Shown one piece after another: positions 15,683-29,200 of a stretch of DNA of 64,000 nt (within the stretch, counting starts at the first letter, position 1; the number at the start of each line of letters is the position of its first letter). A model generated the notes under the pieces. The model was not told where the DNA came from, searched no databases, and was given only the letters and a program-made list of their open reading frames with translations. Position numbers and translations under genes: made by a program. This stretch comes from Selaginella moellendorffii (lineage: Eukaryota > Streptophyta > Lycopodiopsida > Selaginellales > Selaginellaceae): contig NW_003314284.1 of NCBI RefSeq assembly GCF_000143415.4, positions 1,344,984 through 1,408,983 of the forward strand, in the 5' to 3' direction.

Positions 15683-16753
15683 AGTTAAGAATAACAATTG
15701 TATCGCAAGAAAAAAACCCTAAAGTATAGTAATGCAACCCTATAGTATAGAATCTACTTGGATATGGAATATGTGGTATATGAATACCTAGCCTATCTTA
15801 AATTGCAACTATACTTTTTTATGTTGAGGAAACTGATATCCTTTCTAAGAGACCTAAGCACCATACCACCAAGTTTCTAAAGACCCTTGAGGGGCACCAC
15901 ATCATGATCGAGGAAACAAATCTAGTGTATTGAAAGGAAGACTGTAGGAGATAAGAGAATAAGTTTCTTTGACTTAGGTGATATGCAAGTCTTATGCACT
16001 ATCACAACCTAGCTCCTAGAAGAATCCATCACTCAATCAATTACCCTCAAATCAATCACCATATTGAAATTCTTCTATACTATATATTGCCATACATTGA
16101 TTGATTGATGCAACATTTTGAAGGGAGGAACAAAACAAGAAAAAACAAAAAGAAACAAAAAGTTTGAGAAAGAAGAAAGAAGTTTGATGTTAAAAATAAA
16201 AATGAGTGATTAGGGTCTCTCTTTTTCTATCTAGGATTCAACTTTAGAAGACTATCCCATCTCCCCAGAGTTAATCACTTGAAACTTATTTGTTATGGTT
16301 TTCATGAAAGTGAAGAAGAAATTCACTATAGTATGTGGTATCAATGCATAGGGGTAGTAGATTCTAGAAACTACTATGACTTATCATAAAGAACATTGCA
16401 ATGGTGCTTATATTACATTTATAGTGGTTATTATGTTGGAATTACTTTACAATAAGCTAGAGCTCTAGCAATCAATAATAGCTTGCTCTACTTTTGAGTT
16501 GCTAGTACTACTACACTAAACCATTATTATTACATATTTTTTCAACTCAAATTTGGCACTTATTGTTAATTTAAGTATTAATTTTTAACTCTAATTTAGT
16601 TTTGGTTACAATTTGGGACAAATTTTATATTTAAAAAAATTAATTGAAAAATAAAATTTTTATTCAAATATTCATCATAATTTATTATTGCTATTTGTAT
16701 AGCAATGGATATGTGATTATGAATGTTTAAATAATATATTTACACATATATGG

Positions 16754-16775
16754 ATTTATTTATTTATTTATTTAT
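16754..16775 (+). repeat. (TTTA)n microsatellite
   Basis: About five tandem ATTT units in the AT-rich block. Confidence 0.85.
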
Positions 16776-18608
16776 GAGTTTTATTATATACACAATCACT
16801 TTTCAATTGCTATATAAATAATCGAAACATGATTGTATACATAATATTTTTATCATGGGTTATGCTATGTATATATAGGGCATGACATCTCAGACTACCA
16901 CACAAGATTAATGCCACATCATCTTAAACAGCATGACATTACTGTGAATCTAGCAAGGGATATTTTATTTCATTCTTATGTCATGAGCATAAATTTGTTA
17001 TCTTTGATTATGAACATCTCTCTCCTCCTAATTTAAGGGTTTGTGCTTAATGTTTAACAGCTTATAGGCATACTTTATATACTCTAATGTAAGGTGCTTC
17101 AATCACTCTCGTAAGTCTCTCATTTCTCATATGTTGTTTGTACACGACACCCTAATTTAGGTAATGATTGATTAGCACAAAAGCAAGTGTAATTGGTTGT
17201 TAGAGATGAGGGTAAAACATTTTTTTATGTGGTTAGAGCATCAAATGTAATAGTTTTTATACGAGCAAGTGGATCTTGTTGTATTTATTAATTTCTTGCA
17301 ATTCTAATCATACACACAACTATTTGGCATTTCACTAGTTTATTGCACTTGGGCATGTTACAAATTGATAATATAAGTTTTTCTTTCTTGGATTTTTGCT
17401 TTTTGGGCTTGAACTTTGTGATTGTTGCAATGATTGTATTGTGGTAAATGAGAACATTGCAACACACGCTTGCACATAACTAATTGATTATGCATGTTCT
17501 TCTCTAATGCATATGCTATGTGTGTTTTCATTCTATATTTTTTCCATGACTAAGAAGTTAAGTGTTCTACATGACATACACCTATAGTGTGATAGTTTAC
17601 AAACTTCTTGGACGCAGAAGCTCATATTATCTCATTGATATGAACACATTTCCAAGTGAGCCCCTTGCTAGTATGCTTTGAATTTTGAAATGCATGCAAA
17701 GTTATTCATCTTATTTCTTTTGTAAAGCATTGGGAATTGAGGAATTGCTATATTAAATGAGGATAGCAGGCCTCCACTTATGCTATTGGCTTTGTGACTT
17801 GCAATAGAAGAGGGTTGTATGGAAACCCTAATATATGTACATTCACTATATTAGGTGAAAAGAAGATGATATAGTCTCCAATCTTGAGGTTGTGTTTATG
17901 CAAGTATTGCCACTAAGCTGTGCCTAAGAACTCTTGACACCCTGGTCTAATAGAGCATAAATCTTTCTTCTAGAAAGAAAATAAAATCCATAAAAGCATA
18001 AATATATAGAGGTATATAAACAATAACAGTATCCTAGAGGAAAGTGAAGAGGGAAGGGTAGAGGAGGATTCTTCTATTATAAAGATTGCAGAAGAAAGGT
18101 GTTGGATCCTGAGAATATAGAGAAAACAGCTTTACAAGTGCAAGATGATCCATTAACTTAATAATCATTTATGACATATAAGTCTTGTATTGAATACTAA
18201 TAAATATCCTTTATTTGTTTTTAGATTTTATTTTCCTTTGCAAGGCTATTTTTGTAAAGCTTATAGTGCAATTTTACATTGTGTGGCATATGGTGGTGGA
18301 TGATTTTGAGCTGGTGGTTAAACATAAGGTCACTAACAGACACGAAATGGTAAAGGAAAACTATCCTTGTGATGTTATGGAAGAGGATCTTTTATGTGGG
18401 GCACAAGGTGGTTGTGGAGGAGGGCTTATACAGCATAGTAGTGGAAAAGGCTTTTGAGCCTTCTCGTAAAATGGACACCCCTAACTACGATTCATATGAG
18501 AAGGATGTGTTAAATCCTCTATGTGAGGTAAAGGATGAGGCTTTAGTTGAGGTTCCCCAAGGCAATGAGTTAGTGGCTCCACATGATATGAAGGATACTC
18601 CAACCAAC

Positions 18609-18770
18609 AAAGTGAAGGCGCCTCATTATGTAGTGGTTACAAGCAAAGAGGTGGAGGTGGCATATGATAGTTTCTATTAGGAGGGTAGCAAAGTGGAGGC
18701 TCCTTTTGATTTAATGGTTCCAAATAAGGAGGTGGAGGTGCCACTTGACAATCTCCATTAGGTGGAGGCT
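18609..18770 (+). repeat. Two diverged copies of an 81-bp coding-like repeat
   Basis: Two units line up at a spacing of 81 bp, exactly 27 codons. In one frame each reads approximately KV(K/E)AP followed 15-16 codons later by KEVEV and a D-rich end. The start of a third unit (VEAPHKPP) follows. A stop lies between the copies, so this is probably a broken repeat-containing frame, beginning near 18369, rather than a live gene. Confidence 0.6.
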
Positions 18771-20718
18771 CCACACAAGCCTCCTTGAAAGCATGAGGCT
18801 CTATGAAAGCTTCTTTATGAGTAAGACTCTAAGGAAGGAGGCAAGATAGAGTTACTAAATTTTTATACTATAGTTTATATATAAATGAATTTTATAGTTT
18901 GGTGTTTTTAGGGTTTTACTAATGCAAGCCTTGGATCTCTAGACTCAAATCATCATTACTACATCATATAAATCAAGGTGGCAAATACAAGCTTGAGCAA
19001 CCTTTGATAGCCCACAAAGTGAGGATGTGTTAATGAAATGCAAGTTTTTATTTCATATTCAGAGAAGAATTTTGGCCATGAGTATTTTGTTTGCCTACGT
19101 CCATGTGTTAAGAGATGTGGCTTTTTATCTTGAGTTGATATTCTAGAGTTTAGATGCAAAAGATACAATATAAATACATAAATTTCATGCAACTTGGGTA
19201 AGGAGTTTATTTCTTGCAGTGGTTCTGATTTTTTTGCATAGAAGAATGCTCTTGATAAATGAATATCTATATATATTTTAATGACTACGTAGTATTACAT
19301 CTATATATATTTGCAGTGTATTGCAATTACATATGAAAGCACATATATAAGCTTCTATACATAAGACCTATAGTGTTTATGCAAAATTCACACAATAAGA
19401 AGCCTTAATTTTGTAAAAATTCTCTTCAAATTAAGTGGATTTGAGGTGAAAGAATTTTTAAGGCATATAATCTAGAATTTTAGTATAGTTTATAAGATTT
19501 TGGGTTTCCCACAATTAATTTATAAAAAGTAGCTGCCACAAATTATTGCTTCTAGTTTTAAGATTTTGTAACATGATTTATTATACAAGACATTCAATTA
19601 GTTGCAGGATTTGTAACAACTTTATACTTTATTCCTTAATCTTGCATTTAAATGTGTTTTCCCCTCAAGAGCATAAAAAATGGGAAGGATAAGGCACCTT
19701 GTATTATATGGTAAAATATTTAAGATCTCTTTGTTAAACTCTTGAACAAGATTACAAACAATAGCAATTTATAAGTAAATGCTTGTATGAATGTATAGAT
19801 ACTTTATTGCTTTATTGTTTTTTTGGTCGAAAGGATTCATTGAGCTCGGCTTTCTTGAACAGATATATTAGTTTGGTTATACTATCTCACTCTATGAATG
19901 AATCGTCAATTGATATATCAAGTTAAAATATGCCACATTACTGTAATTTATATTTATATGCCTATTATTAATATTTATTTTTTATTTTTGTCTTTGGAGT
20001 GAGATGTTTCAAGAAAATAACAAAACTATAAATCTATTTTAAAAATATTTAAGATTAGTATCTTAACTAATAAATTTTAAGCTGAAATAAATAAAATCTA
20101 TGCAATAAGTCAAAATAACTAGAATATATTATTATTTAATATTGTACAACTCATGTATTCTTCTTTTATTACTTATTAATCATGTTAACAAAATATTTAA
20201 TTTTATATTGCTCTTTTTAATTTATGAATATTTAGAATACTTTTATATAAGAGTATATAATCCTTTTTAAAATCACTAATTTACATTTGTCACTAATTTA
20301 CATTGGACACAATTATCATGTAAATCATGTAATACAAACAAGCATTTTCAAAGGTTCTTCACCATATTTTTTTTTAAAAACCTAATCTCATGAATATTCC
20401 TAGATTGGCCATGAGATTGGTTATTTTTAAAATCCTCTTGCTAATGAAGGCATAATTTATTTTATAAAACATTCTTTATAGATAATTTAAAATTTTAGAT
20501 TGTTTTTAACAAATAGCATATTATAAAACTTATAACTTCTTAAAATGTTTTATTTTAAAAAATAATTATATATAAAAATTGATAATTAGAAATCAATATT
20601 TTAAAGTTCTAGACTCAATTTTATAGAAGTTTTATATAAAACTAAATATCTTTTTTGAAGATACAGAAAATATTCTGAAGTGCATAACCGACCGTTTTGA
20701 ATTTTATTTCTAGGGCTC

Positions 20719-23700
20719 ATGGAGCATGGATCATCGCGCAAGTCCTCGGTGGTGAGGCCCTTCTCGCTCCAGCTGTCGGCGTCGCTGGTCGAGGATCTCT
20801 ACGCGCCGATCGCCATGCCGCACCCGATGAGCAGCTCTTCTAGCTCTCAGGAACAGGAAGAATCGCCTCCATCGCCGGTTGATGAGTCGGCGCCACGGGC
20901 GAGGAGCCCGGAGGAAAATGCTGGCCCGGGATTTTGTCCAATGTGTGCCACAAGGCGTTCCTTTGGTGATGTCAGCCATGAATCTCCATCCACTTCCAAG
21001 GAGAAATCCCCTCCCTGGACTCTAGTAAGTTCCCTTTTTCTACCGTGGAGGGATCTTACGTTCCATTCAGGTTCTTCGCTTCAAAGCCATCAGTGTTACG
21101 ATGGATCACACCGAAGTTGGTCCGGGCTATGATACCTTTGGCAAGAAGCTACTTGGATGCCTTCTAGGAGTTTGCATTAAGCTGGCTCGTTCCAAGAAGA
21201 AATCCAGCAAGATCAAGGTTCTCAAGGACGTGAGTGGCTATGTGATGCCGGGTTCCATGACTCTTGTTCTCGGTCCGCCAGGTTCGTGACCTTGATTTTT
21301 GTTTCTTTTGAGACCTTTTCCTTCTAAACAGGCAGTGGGAAGAGCACTCTCCTCAAGGTAGCATGGTGATTGTTTGGAGATATGAAATGCTTTGTTTCAT
21401 ATGCTACATTGGCTGTTAATTCTACAGACAGTGGTGATAACAGGTGATGGGAGGAAAGCTACGTCCTAACAGACGACTCAGGCTGGAGGGCGTTGTGCTT
21501 TACAACAACGACCCTTTGTCGCCCAGACTTGCTATAAAGCGGCCCATCGCTTATGTGACTCAACACGACAACGTGTAAGTAGGCTCGTTGATGTTTCTCA
21601 GCCGTATAAACTGGCCTACACTTGCAGGCATTTGCCGTTTTTCACAGTCCGAGAAACTATCGAGTTTGTTCAACGGTGTGCTCTATGGCAGCGTTGTATG
21701 CCACAGTCCGATGCTGTACAGGGCCGGGACTCGTACGTGGACTACATCCTACACATGTTTGGTCTCAAAAAGATTGAAAACGAACGGGTTGGGACTCTTG
21801 CTGATGGCATCAAGGATAGCGACCGAAACAGACTGGCAACTGCGGAGATTGCTATGGGTACATACTCTGTGTTGCTGTATGATCAGACAAGTTCTGGACA
21901 GGACTCGCTTATCACGTATGACTTGCTTCAAATGCTGCAAAGCGTGGTTCACGTACAGCATTGTGCTGCCGTCATATCGCTGGTTCAGATTTCACCGGAA
22001 TCCTTCGATCTTTTCGACCGTGTTATCCTTCTCAGCGAGGGTGAGGTTCTCTATCAAGGCCCGCGTGAATGCGTCGAGAGCTACTTCTTAAAGCTTGGGT
22101 ATGTGTTTGGCACACTTTGTTCTTCGTTTTATTTTTGCCTGGCAGGTTCAAGAAGCCCGCTCACGTAGACTCTGGAACATTTTTACAGGATATTGCAGCT
22201 GGCGAGGGTGGACAGTATTCACAGCAGCCTTCATCGCTTAGTATTGAGGAGCTTATAAAGTTCTATAAAGGATCGGACTACTATAAAGACGTTTTTCGGC
22301 TTGTTTCAACTGAAAAGGCGACTCAAGCAACCTTATTCAGAACTTCTAGCATTCGTGCTTCGCTGCAAGGGAATGGTATGGAAAAGAATATGTGTTCTTT
22401 TGCTACTAAAATGCAGTGAGCCGTGCAGATGTGTTGGTGACGGAAGCTCCGAGTGTAGAAAGTTGTGCTTGCGTTCGTGTTGGCGACAAGGTGACAGGAG
22501 TTTGCGTGCGTAGTGAAGAATTTCAATATGTTGAGAGCTCGGATTCAGCTTCGAAAGTATCCAACATGTTGAAGGCATCGTATAGCTCCATCCTTTTACA
22601 GTTGGAGCGAAATCTCGATGAGGTTGGGCATCTCGTAATTTGAAAGTCCCTTTATGTCTTTAGTTTGCAGGGAGGCAATGCTATGTATTATCAAAGACAC
22701 TTCGGATGGCAACAATTTTGTTCGTGGTGGTTGTCGACCTGGTGTTTGATCCGGCGTCAAACAATATTTGTAATGCGACTTAAGGGATTAGCTATTGTAC
22801 GACTTCTCCAGGTAATGACAGCGTCCGATTTAGTCATGCTAAATGCTGACTCTTCAGATTCTTTTAGTCGGCTTGTTCACTGGCTCCTTGTTCTATCATA
22901 AAGGAGGCAGACTTGATCAATACGAAATGAATTCTATGAGAACGATTGGATTTATATCTATGATGACTTTGATGTTAATTAACATCGTCCAGCTTCCGGT
23001 CCATATGGTGTTTCATCGACCCGTTTTCTACAAGCAGCAAGGTCAACACTTATTTCCTGTTTCTTCGTATGTAGTAGCACATGCCATTTTGAACATTCCT
23101 CAATCAGTTACAGAGGTATGCTATTATTTTCTCGTATGACTTGAGCGTTGAAAGTATTACAGGCACTGCTTTACAGTTTGTGCGTGTATTTTTTAGCTTC
23201 GCTGTCTAAAGAGAAGGCAGCACATTATGTTCAGTACTTAGGATTGATTTTTGTCACTGCTTATTTGGGCTCACTTTGGATGTTGTTGGTAGGTGCCATT
23301 GCACCAATGCTGGAAGTAGCCACAACGATGGGAGGTATGACTTTTTCTGAGATAATGTAGCTTCAGCAACATGTCTACTTGTTTTTACAGGTTCATTTGT
23401 CGCTTTGAACCTTCTATTTTCGGGCTCCACGATTATTCCAAGTGTAATCAGCTGGTACTGGCGATGGGTTCTATACATTACACCAACTCGTTGGGGAAAT
23501 GTCATTTTTACATCGACTCAAACCGACAACCGCTATGAATTACCTTGCACACTTTACCGCACGTATCCATTCTGTCTTCTTCATCCAACACTTTCTCTTG
23601 GCCAAGCATTTCTCAAGTATTATGAGCTACAAGCTGGTGGAAAAAGGCTTGTTCTCGCATTCGGAGTCATCGTTGCATATATTCTGGTTCTCATTTATTT

Positions 23701-25750
23701 GGCATATCTTGCGTACAGCAAAGTCCGGATACAAGAAACGGCATCGGCTATACCAAGGCAGAAACAGTATGTTCGCGGCCCCAACAATGTGGAACAAGCA
23801 GAGAACGGAGGTACACGAGCACCTGGGAGGTGGACTTGCAAGTTATCTGTCAAGCCTGTAACGCTCTCCTTTCACCAGCTGAGGTTCACCAGGCGGGACG
23901 CGCGATCTTCTTTTGAGCAAGTAGTATTGGACAACGTCTCTGGCTATGCCAAGCCAGGAACAATGCTAGCAATTGCTGGGGGCACACGGTCGGGCAAGGC
24001 AACGTTACTCAACTGCATTGCAGGCAGGCTACCACCCGGCAAGCTCGAGGGTGACGTTTCTTTAAACGGTTTGAAACTGGACAGACTCGCCATCTGCCGG
24101 ATATCTGGATTTGCTGAGAAGTTGGAAGCTCACCAACAGTATCTTACTGTCAGAGAGTCCCTGGAGTTCAGTGCAAATCTCAGGCTGGGAAAACAAATCA
24201 GTGCGGACGACAAAGCTCGGCATGTGACGGAGGTCCTGGAACTTTTGGGATTGTCAGCTATGAGCAATCAACTTGTTGGCAACTTGAAGCTCGTCACTGC
24301 TCGAATCCAGGAGACAAGAAGGAAACTTACTATAGCTGTGGAACTCGCCGTCAACCCCGGCATACTTTTCTTGGAGGATCCCACGGCGCAGCTGGATGGC
24401 ACTAGCTCCAGAGAGATTCTGAGACTGCTCCAGAGTGTTGCTTTAAGCGGGCGTACTATCATCAGCATGCTGGATCATCCCAGTGGAGAGGCACTCAGCG
24501 TGTTCAACGATGTGTTGGTACTAGCTATTGGCGGTCACACAGCCTATTTCGGCGCCGTTGGCTGGAACTGCAAGCAAGTGCTGCACTACTTCACGTCAGT
24601 GCCGAGTTCGCCACCTTACAACGAGCAGTGGAACCCTGTCACCTACATCCTCGAAGCACTTGGCGGAGGCATAAAGGAGCGAAAACCATTGCACGACTTC
24701 TCTCAGCTGTACCAGTCCAGCCCTCTACATCAGGCAAACGCGGAGGTACTCGAGAGGCTTCTCAAGCAGCAGCCAGATCCCGAGCTCAAGAACATCAGCT
24801 CTCGATACGCAGCTTCGTTCAAGACGCAGGCAGCCATGGTGTTCCTCCGGAACCAGCGTTTCTTATGGAGGAACGTGACATACACACTCCGCCGCCTCCT
24901 TGGGACCATTCTCGTCGCTCTCGTCATGGGAACACTCTACCTCAACATCTCCGTGGAAAAGCTGCTGTTCATGACGTCCGCCAGCCTCTTCCCGTATATC
25001 CAGCTGATTATGATCTCCGGGCTCACGGCCAACAACGTTATACCGCAGCTCGGAACGGACAGGCTCGTCTACTATCGAGAGAACCGAGCAAGGATGTACT
25101 CCCCGATGCTGTATCCGCTGTCCTGGGCCATCGCCGAGGTTCCATACTTGCTGCTCGGCACACTCGCCTTCGTCGGGATTGGAAACGGCCTGGCCAACCT
25201 TGCCGTCGACTCCGTGTCCGCGTTCGTCCAGTACTGGATCGGCCTGTTTCTCTTCACCCTGGCCGTGACTTACTTCGGCATCTTCGTCACGCTGCTGTTT
25301 CCAAACTCGCTGCTGGCCATGACGGTCTCGTCGATATCGACTTCGGTGTGGGTGGCGTCCTCGGGGGTCTCCATTCCGCGCTACAACATCCAGTTTTACA
25401 AGTGGCTCTACTGGATCAACCCGTATCAGTACGCCGTCAATATCCTCACCACGACTGCGTTCTACTGCGACACCGGAACTCCGGCGTGCAATGCTTGCAC
25501 GATCGGCGCGAGTTGCCCTGGATGCAAGTGCAAGAGGCTGGTCGACTTGGAGAAGAAGCTGGTGCAAATCTATGGGCCGGTCTTCAGCCAGTTCATTCGA
25601 GCAAGCTTCGTGTGGGAGAGGCTGAGCAAGGCAAGAGTTCTTGAGAAGCACAGGATTGGGAAGGACTTCCTGGCTCTGGCTTTCATGGTGCTGCTCTTCG
25701 CGGTCCTGGCGATCGTATCCTTCGCTCGACTCAAGCACAACAGGAAGTAA
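20719..25750 (+). CDS. Full-size ABCG (PDR-type) transporter with inserted PDZ-like domain, copy A
   Basis: A predicted 1503-aa membrane transporter. Exons: 20719-21024, 21071-21281, 21332-21357, 21444-21574, 21628-22098, 22146-22375, 22417-22622, 22671-22811, 22858-23115, 23163-23334 and 23391-25750. Order: NBD1 (Walker A GPPGSGKST at about 170), a PDZ-like segment (about 443-527), TMD1 (about 540-790), NBD2 (about 895-1120) and TMD2 (about 1190-1500), with a Cys-rich loop FYCDTGTPAC...CPGCKCKRL. The reverse NBD-TMD order is typical of ABCG. ATPase motifs are worn. NBD1 has KDSDRNRLATAEIA instead of a signature and LYDQ at Walker B. NBD2 has GKA in its P-loop, LEDP for the catalytic Glu, and Asp where the H-loop His should be. 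The next gene is a tandem copy. Its substrate is unknown, and it may be a poor ATPase or a regulator. Confidence 0.9.
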
Positions 25751-26239
25751 AACTCACGACGTTCTCGCGACGCTCTGGGCTATGACGAGAACTTTGGAGG
25801 ACTAGAGTGAGGTACTTCGCAGTTTAGTTTTCTAAATTTCCTTCCCAGATGGTGGACCTTTCACGATTGAGCTCAAGGCTTACGTACTTCAAGACGACAA
25901 TTTTTTTCTTTTCTTTTTTCAGCTTTCGTGCGAAACTTCGGAGGAAAAAATTAAGATCGATGGTGGCGGCTTGCTTGGATAATTGCGAGCGTCGTGGACT
26001 AACATATGGGAAGAAATACTATAAAATTTCTAGAGATATGGGAGCTATATGGAGGTGTTTGAGTTTGACTAGGATCTCTCTCCAGAGAGATAGGGCTTTT
26101 ACGAATTTCAACGCAGTGACGTTTTTTGGAAATCTGGGCCAGGTAGAGCTTCTTCCAGTGATCTCTGCGCTTCTTTCTCCTTGATCTAGGAAATTTGGAG
26201 AATTTCTGTGAGAATACAGCTCCCGATCGTCGATCGGGG
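25751..26239. other. Intergenic between the two ABCG copies
   Basis: No gene seen. It holds the 3' UTR of copy A and the promoter and leader of copy B. Confidence 0.6.
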
Positions 26240-29200
26240 ATGGCTGCCACCGCGGATGATGGCGCCGATGATCGCCGCCACGAAATGGAGGCCGCGAGAG
26301 TCTCCAATTCCTCGTCCCTCCGCGAGCTCGTCGTCGATGAGGAGCTGCCAAGGGCTGTGAGCCTCAGCATTGCGAGATCGAGCTCGCTCAAGAGCGATCT
26401 GGAGCAGTACCACGCTGCGACGGATCCATATGACCTGGTACCAGATATTTAAAATTTTCCTTGTTCTTTTCTTTCTGTCCGGGAAGATCTTTACCAGGCG
26501 AGCGTTTGCAGGTGATAAGATTCAAGGGTGTCACTGTGACCGTGAACAGTCCTCAGCAGCAAGCGCAGAGCTATGAAACGTTTGGAAGGAAGATTGTGGG
26601 CTGCTTTCTCGGTCCTCTAAAGCTTCTCGCGAAGAAAAGAGATCAACCGAGCAGTGTCAAGGTACTTGACGACGTGAGTGGCTACGTTATGCCTGGCTCC
26701 ATGACTCTAGTGATCGGTCCGGCAGGTAATTCTCCAAAACTTAACGAACTCTAGCTACATTTTCACGGTTTTTTTCTTTTTTTTCTTTGTTCTAGGAAGT
26801 GGAAAGACTGCTCTTTTGAAGGTAATTTAGTGGTTTCTTATTACAATGTGACTTATCCATCTTTCTGTGATTATACCAGGTCCTTGCCGGACACTTTCAT
26901 CCCAGCAAGCTCGTAAAGTTTGAAGGCCAGGTCTTATACAACGACTCCGTATTGACGCCAGATCTCGAGACCAAGCGTCCGATTGCTTATGCTACAGGCC
27001 TTCACAACGTGTACGTAATCTTTGTTTTGTTTTCTTCTTGTCTGAACTCCATTTAATGCTTTTTATCAGCCACTTGCCGGTGCTTACCATTCGAGAAACT
27101 CTCGAGTTTGCCGAGAAATGCACGCGACGGCTTCGACCGCAGGAACTCACGGCCCAAATGATCAGGTGCTTTGCTCCGGACTTGGCAGACAGCGACAATC
27201 CATTCCTGGAATATGTTCTACAGACTTTCGGCTTAAAGCAAATCGAGCATTTGGTGGTCGGGCCTCTCCTGAAGGAATCAGCGAAAGCCAGGCTTACGAC
27301 AGCAGAGATCGCGATGCGGACTTTTTCAGTCTTTCTATACGATCAGCCAGCAACGGCAGAGGACTCGTTACGCCTTTATGACAGGCTTCATAATCTCTTA
27401 GACACAGTGATTCGTGTTCAAGAATGCGCTCTAGTAACTTGCATGGCTCAGGTAGCTCCGGAAGTTTTCGAGCTTTTTGACAGGATCATTATCTTGTCCG
27501 AGGGCCAGATGATCTACCAAGGTCCTCGACACAGTGTGGAAAACTACTTCTTCAAGCTTGGGTATGTCTAAACTCTCTTATCTGCTGACGAACTAACTTC
27601 CTTGTTGCCTGCCAGATATAAAAAACCTAGCTATGTCGATCCTGCTGTGTTCCTTCAAGATATTTCTGCGGGGTCTGGAGCTGGATACCTGATGCCTGGT
27701 TTTACAAAACTGGGAATTCCGGAGCTTGTTGTATCTTATAAAGCATCCGACCATTTCAAAGACGTCACGCGTATCGTTTCCAGCAAAGACGTGACTCACA
27801 CTTACATGGCCGAGACTATCTCCGATATTGAGATCTCCATCCAGCATGACACTCTGAATGGCCCGGGTAACGATACGTGTTCCTCTTTAGTGTCGAATTA
27901 TAAGGTTTTGTAGGTGTTTACGTGACAAATGTCTCCGAGGCCGGAGAGATCATAACCAATGGAGCGGTTCGAGTGGGAGACGAAATCACTGCTGTTGTGC
28001 TGCCTGACGGTAGTACTCACTACGTTAGAGGTGGCTCTCCAGCCGAACAGGCGGCTCAAGCTTGTAAAGTTGCCGACTTGCTAAACTCGAGAGAAGGATC
28101 ACTTCACGTGCAACTGGAGCGTAAAATGCAAGAGGTGAGAACTCATACCAAATCTTCAGATGTTAATGGTAATCTCATGGAGTTTTCCTGTCCAGAAAGA
28201 AACCGGTGCGTGCTACAAAAAGCGGTTTGGATTTGTCAACGTGAAGGACTGGCTATGGTCTACGCAATGCCTTGTGAAGCGTCAATTTACATTTGCGATT
28301 CGTTTCAAAATCCTGATCATACTTCGGCTGTTCCAGGTTTGAAAAGCTCTAGACTTTTTCTTAGCTTTCAACAATCGTATTCGTACAGATTACTGTTCTT
28401 GGACTCTTTGCTGGTTCTTTCTTCTACAAGAAAGGCGGCAAGATCGATCAATATGAGATGATTGCGCTACGAACCCTTGGCTTCGTCTCGATGATGGTCT
28501 TGATGCTTATAAACCTCACACAACTCCCAATCCACCTCTTGATTCATCGGCCGGTTTTCCAAAAGCACCGCGAGCTGCATTTCTTCCCAGTTTCTTCATA
28601 CGTCGTGGCTCAAGGCCTCGTGAGTCTCCCGCAATCACTTCTCGAGGTAAGAGTCGCTTGATTGTCGGAAGCTTCACACATACATGGTCATTCTCTTGAG
28701 CAGGCAATAATCTATAGCATGTGTACGTACTTCCTCGCGGGCCTCTCACTGGAAAATGCTGCGCACTACTTCCAGTATTTGGCGCTGATCTTTGTGATAG
28801 GATACATGGGATCGTCGTTCGTGTTTCTCGTCGGCGGATTCGCTCCGCTGCTGGAGAATGCCGCAGCTTTGGCAGGTTTGAAACACCTTTTGACAAAACA
28901 TTGGGTTTATTTTCTTTCATCCACAGGACTTTTCATCCTCGTGTGTCTTCTCTTCTCTGGCGTGATTTTGCTACCCAGTGTGACACCCGCTTACTGGAAA
29001 TGGATGCTCTACATCGTTCCAACGCGCTGGGGCAACATCATCTACTCCTCGACTCAGATGAAGACCCGGTACGACCAGCCATGCACGAGCCATCTCAACT
29101 TCCAGTTCTGTTTGGTAAACCCAAGGCTCACGCTCGGCCGGGCCTTTATCAAGTTCTATGACTTGGAAGCCTCCGGGGGAAGGCTGGTGCTCGCGTACGC

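Larger units (their letters stand above)
15690..20718. other. AT-rich gene-free block
   Basis: About 5 kb of strongly AT-rich sequence, clearly richer in A and T than the gene regions on either side. The left part may hold the lost 5' LTR of the copia relic. Only short frames occur and none belongs to a family I recognise. The block ends abruptly at about 20.70 kb, where GC-rich coding sequence of the first ABCG gene begins. It looks like decayed transposon or heterochromatin-type filler, but I cannot name an element. Confidence 0.6.

Noticed and set aside
15690-20718. AT-rich block as a plastid or mitochondrial insertion
   Set aside because: No organelle gene fragment could be recognised, and lycophyte (Selaginella) organelle genomes are GC-rich, unlike this DNA.
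24628-25644. 338-codon plus frame overlapping ABCG copy A
   Set aside because: Out-of-frame shadow of the conserved transporter exon; Arg/His-rich with no family match.
24863-25738. 291-codon minus-strand frame under ABCG copy A
   Set aside because: Antisense shadow of TMD2 coding sequence, with no recognisable domain.
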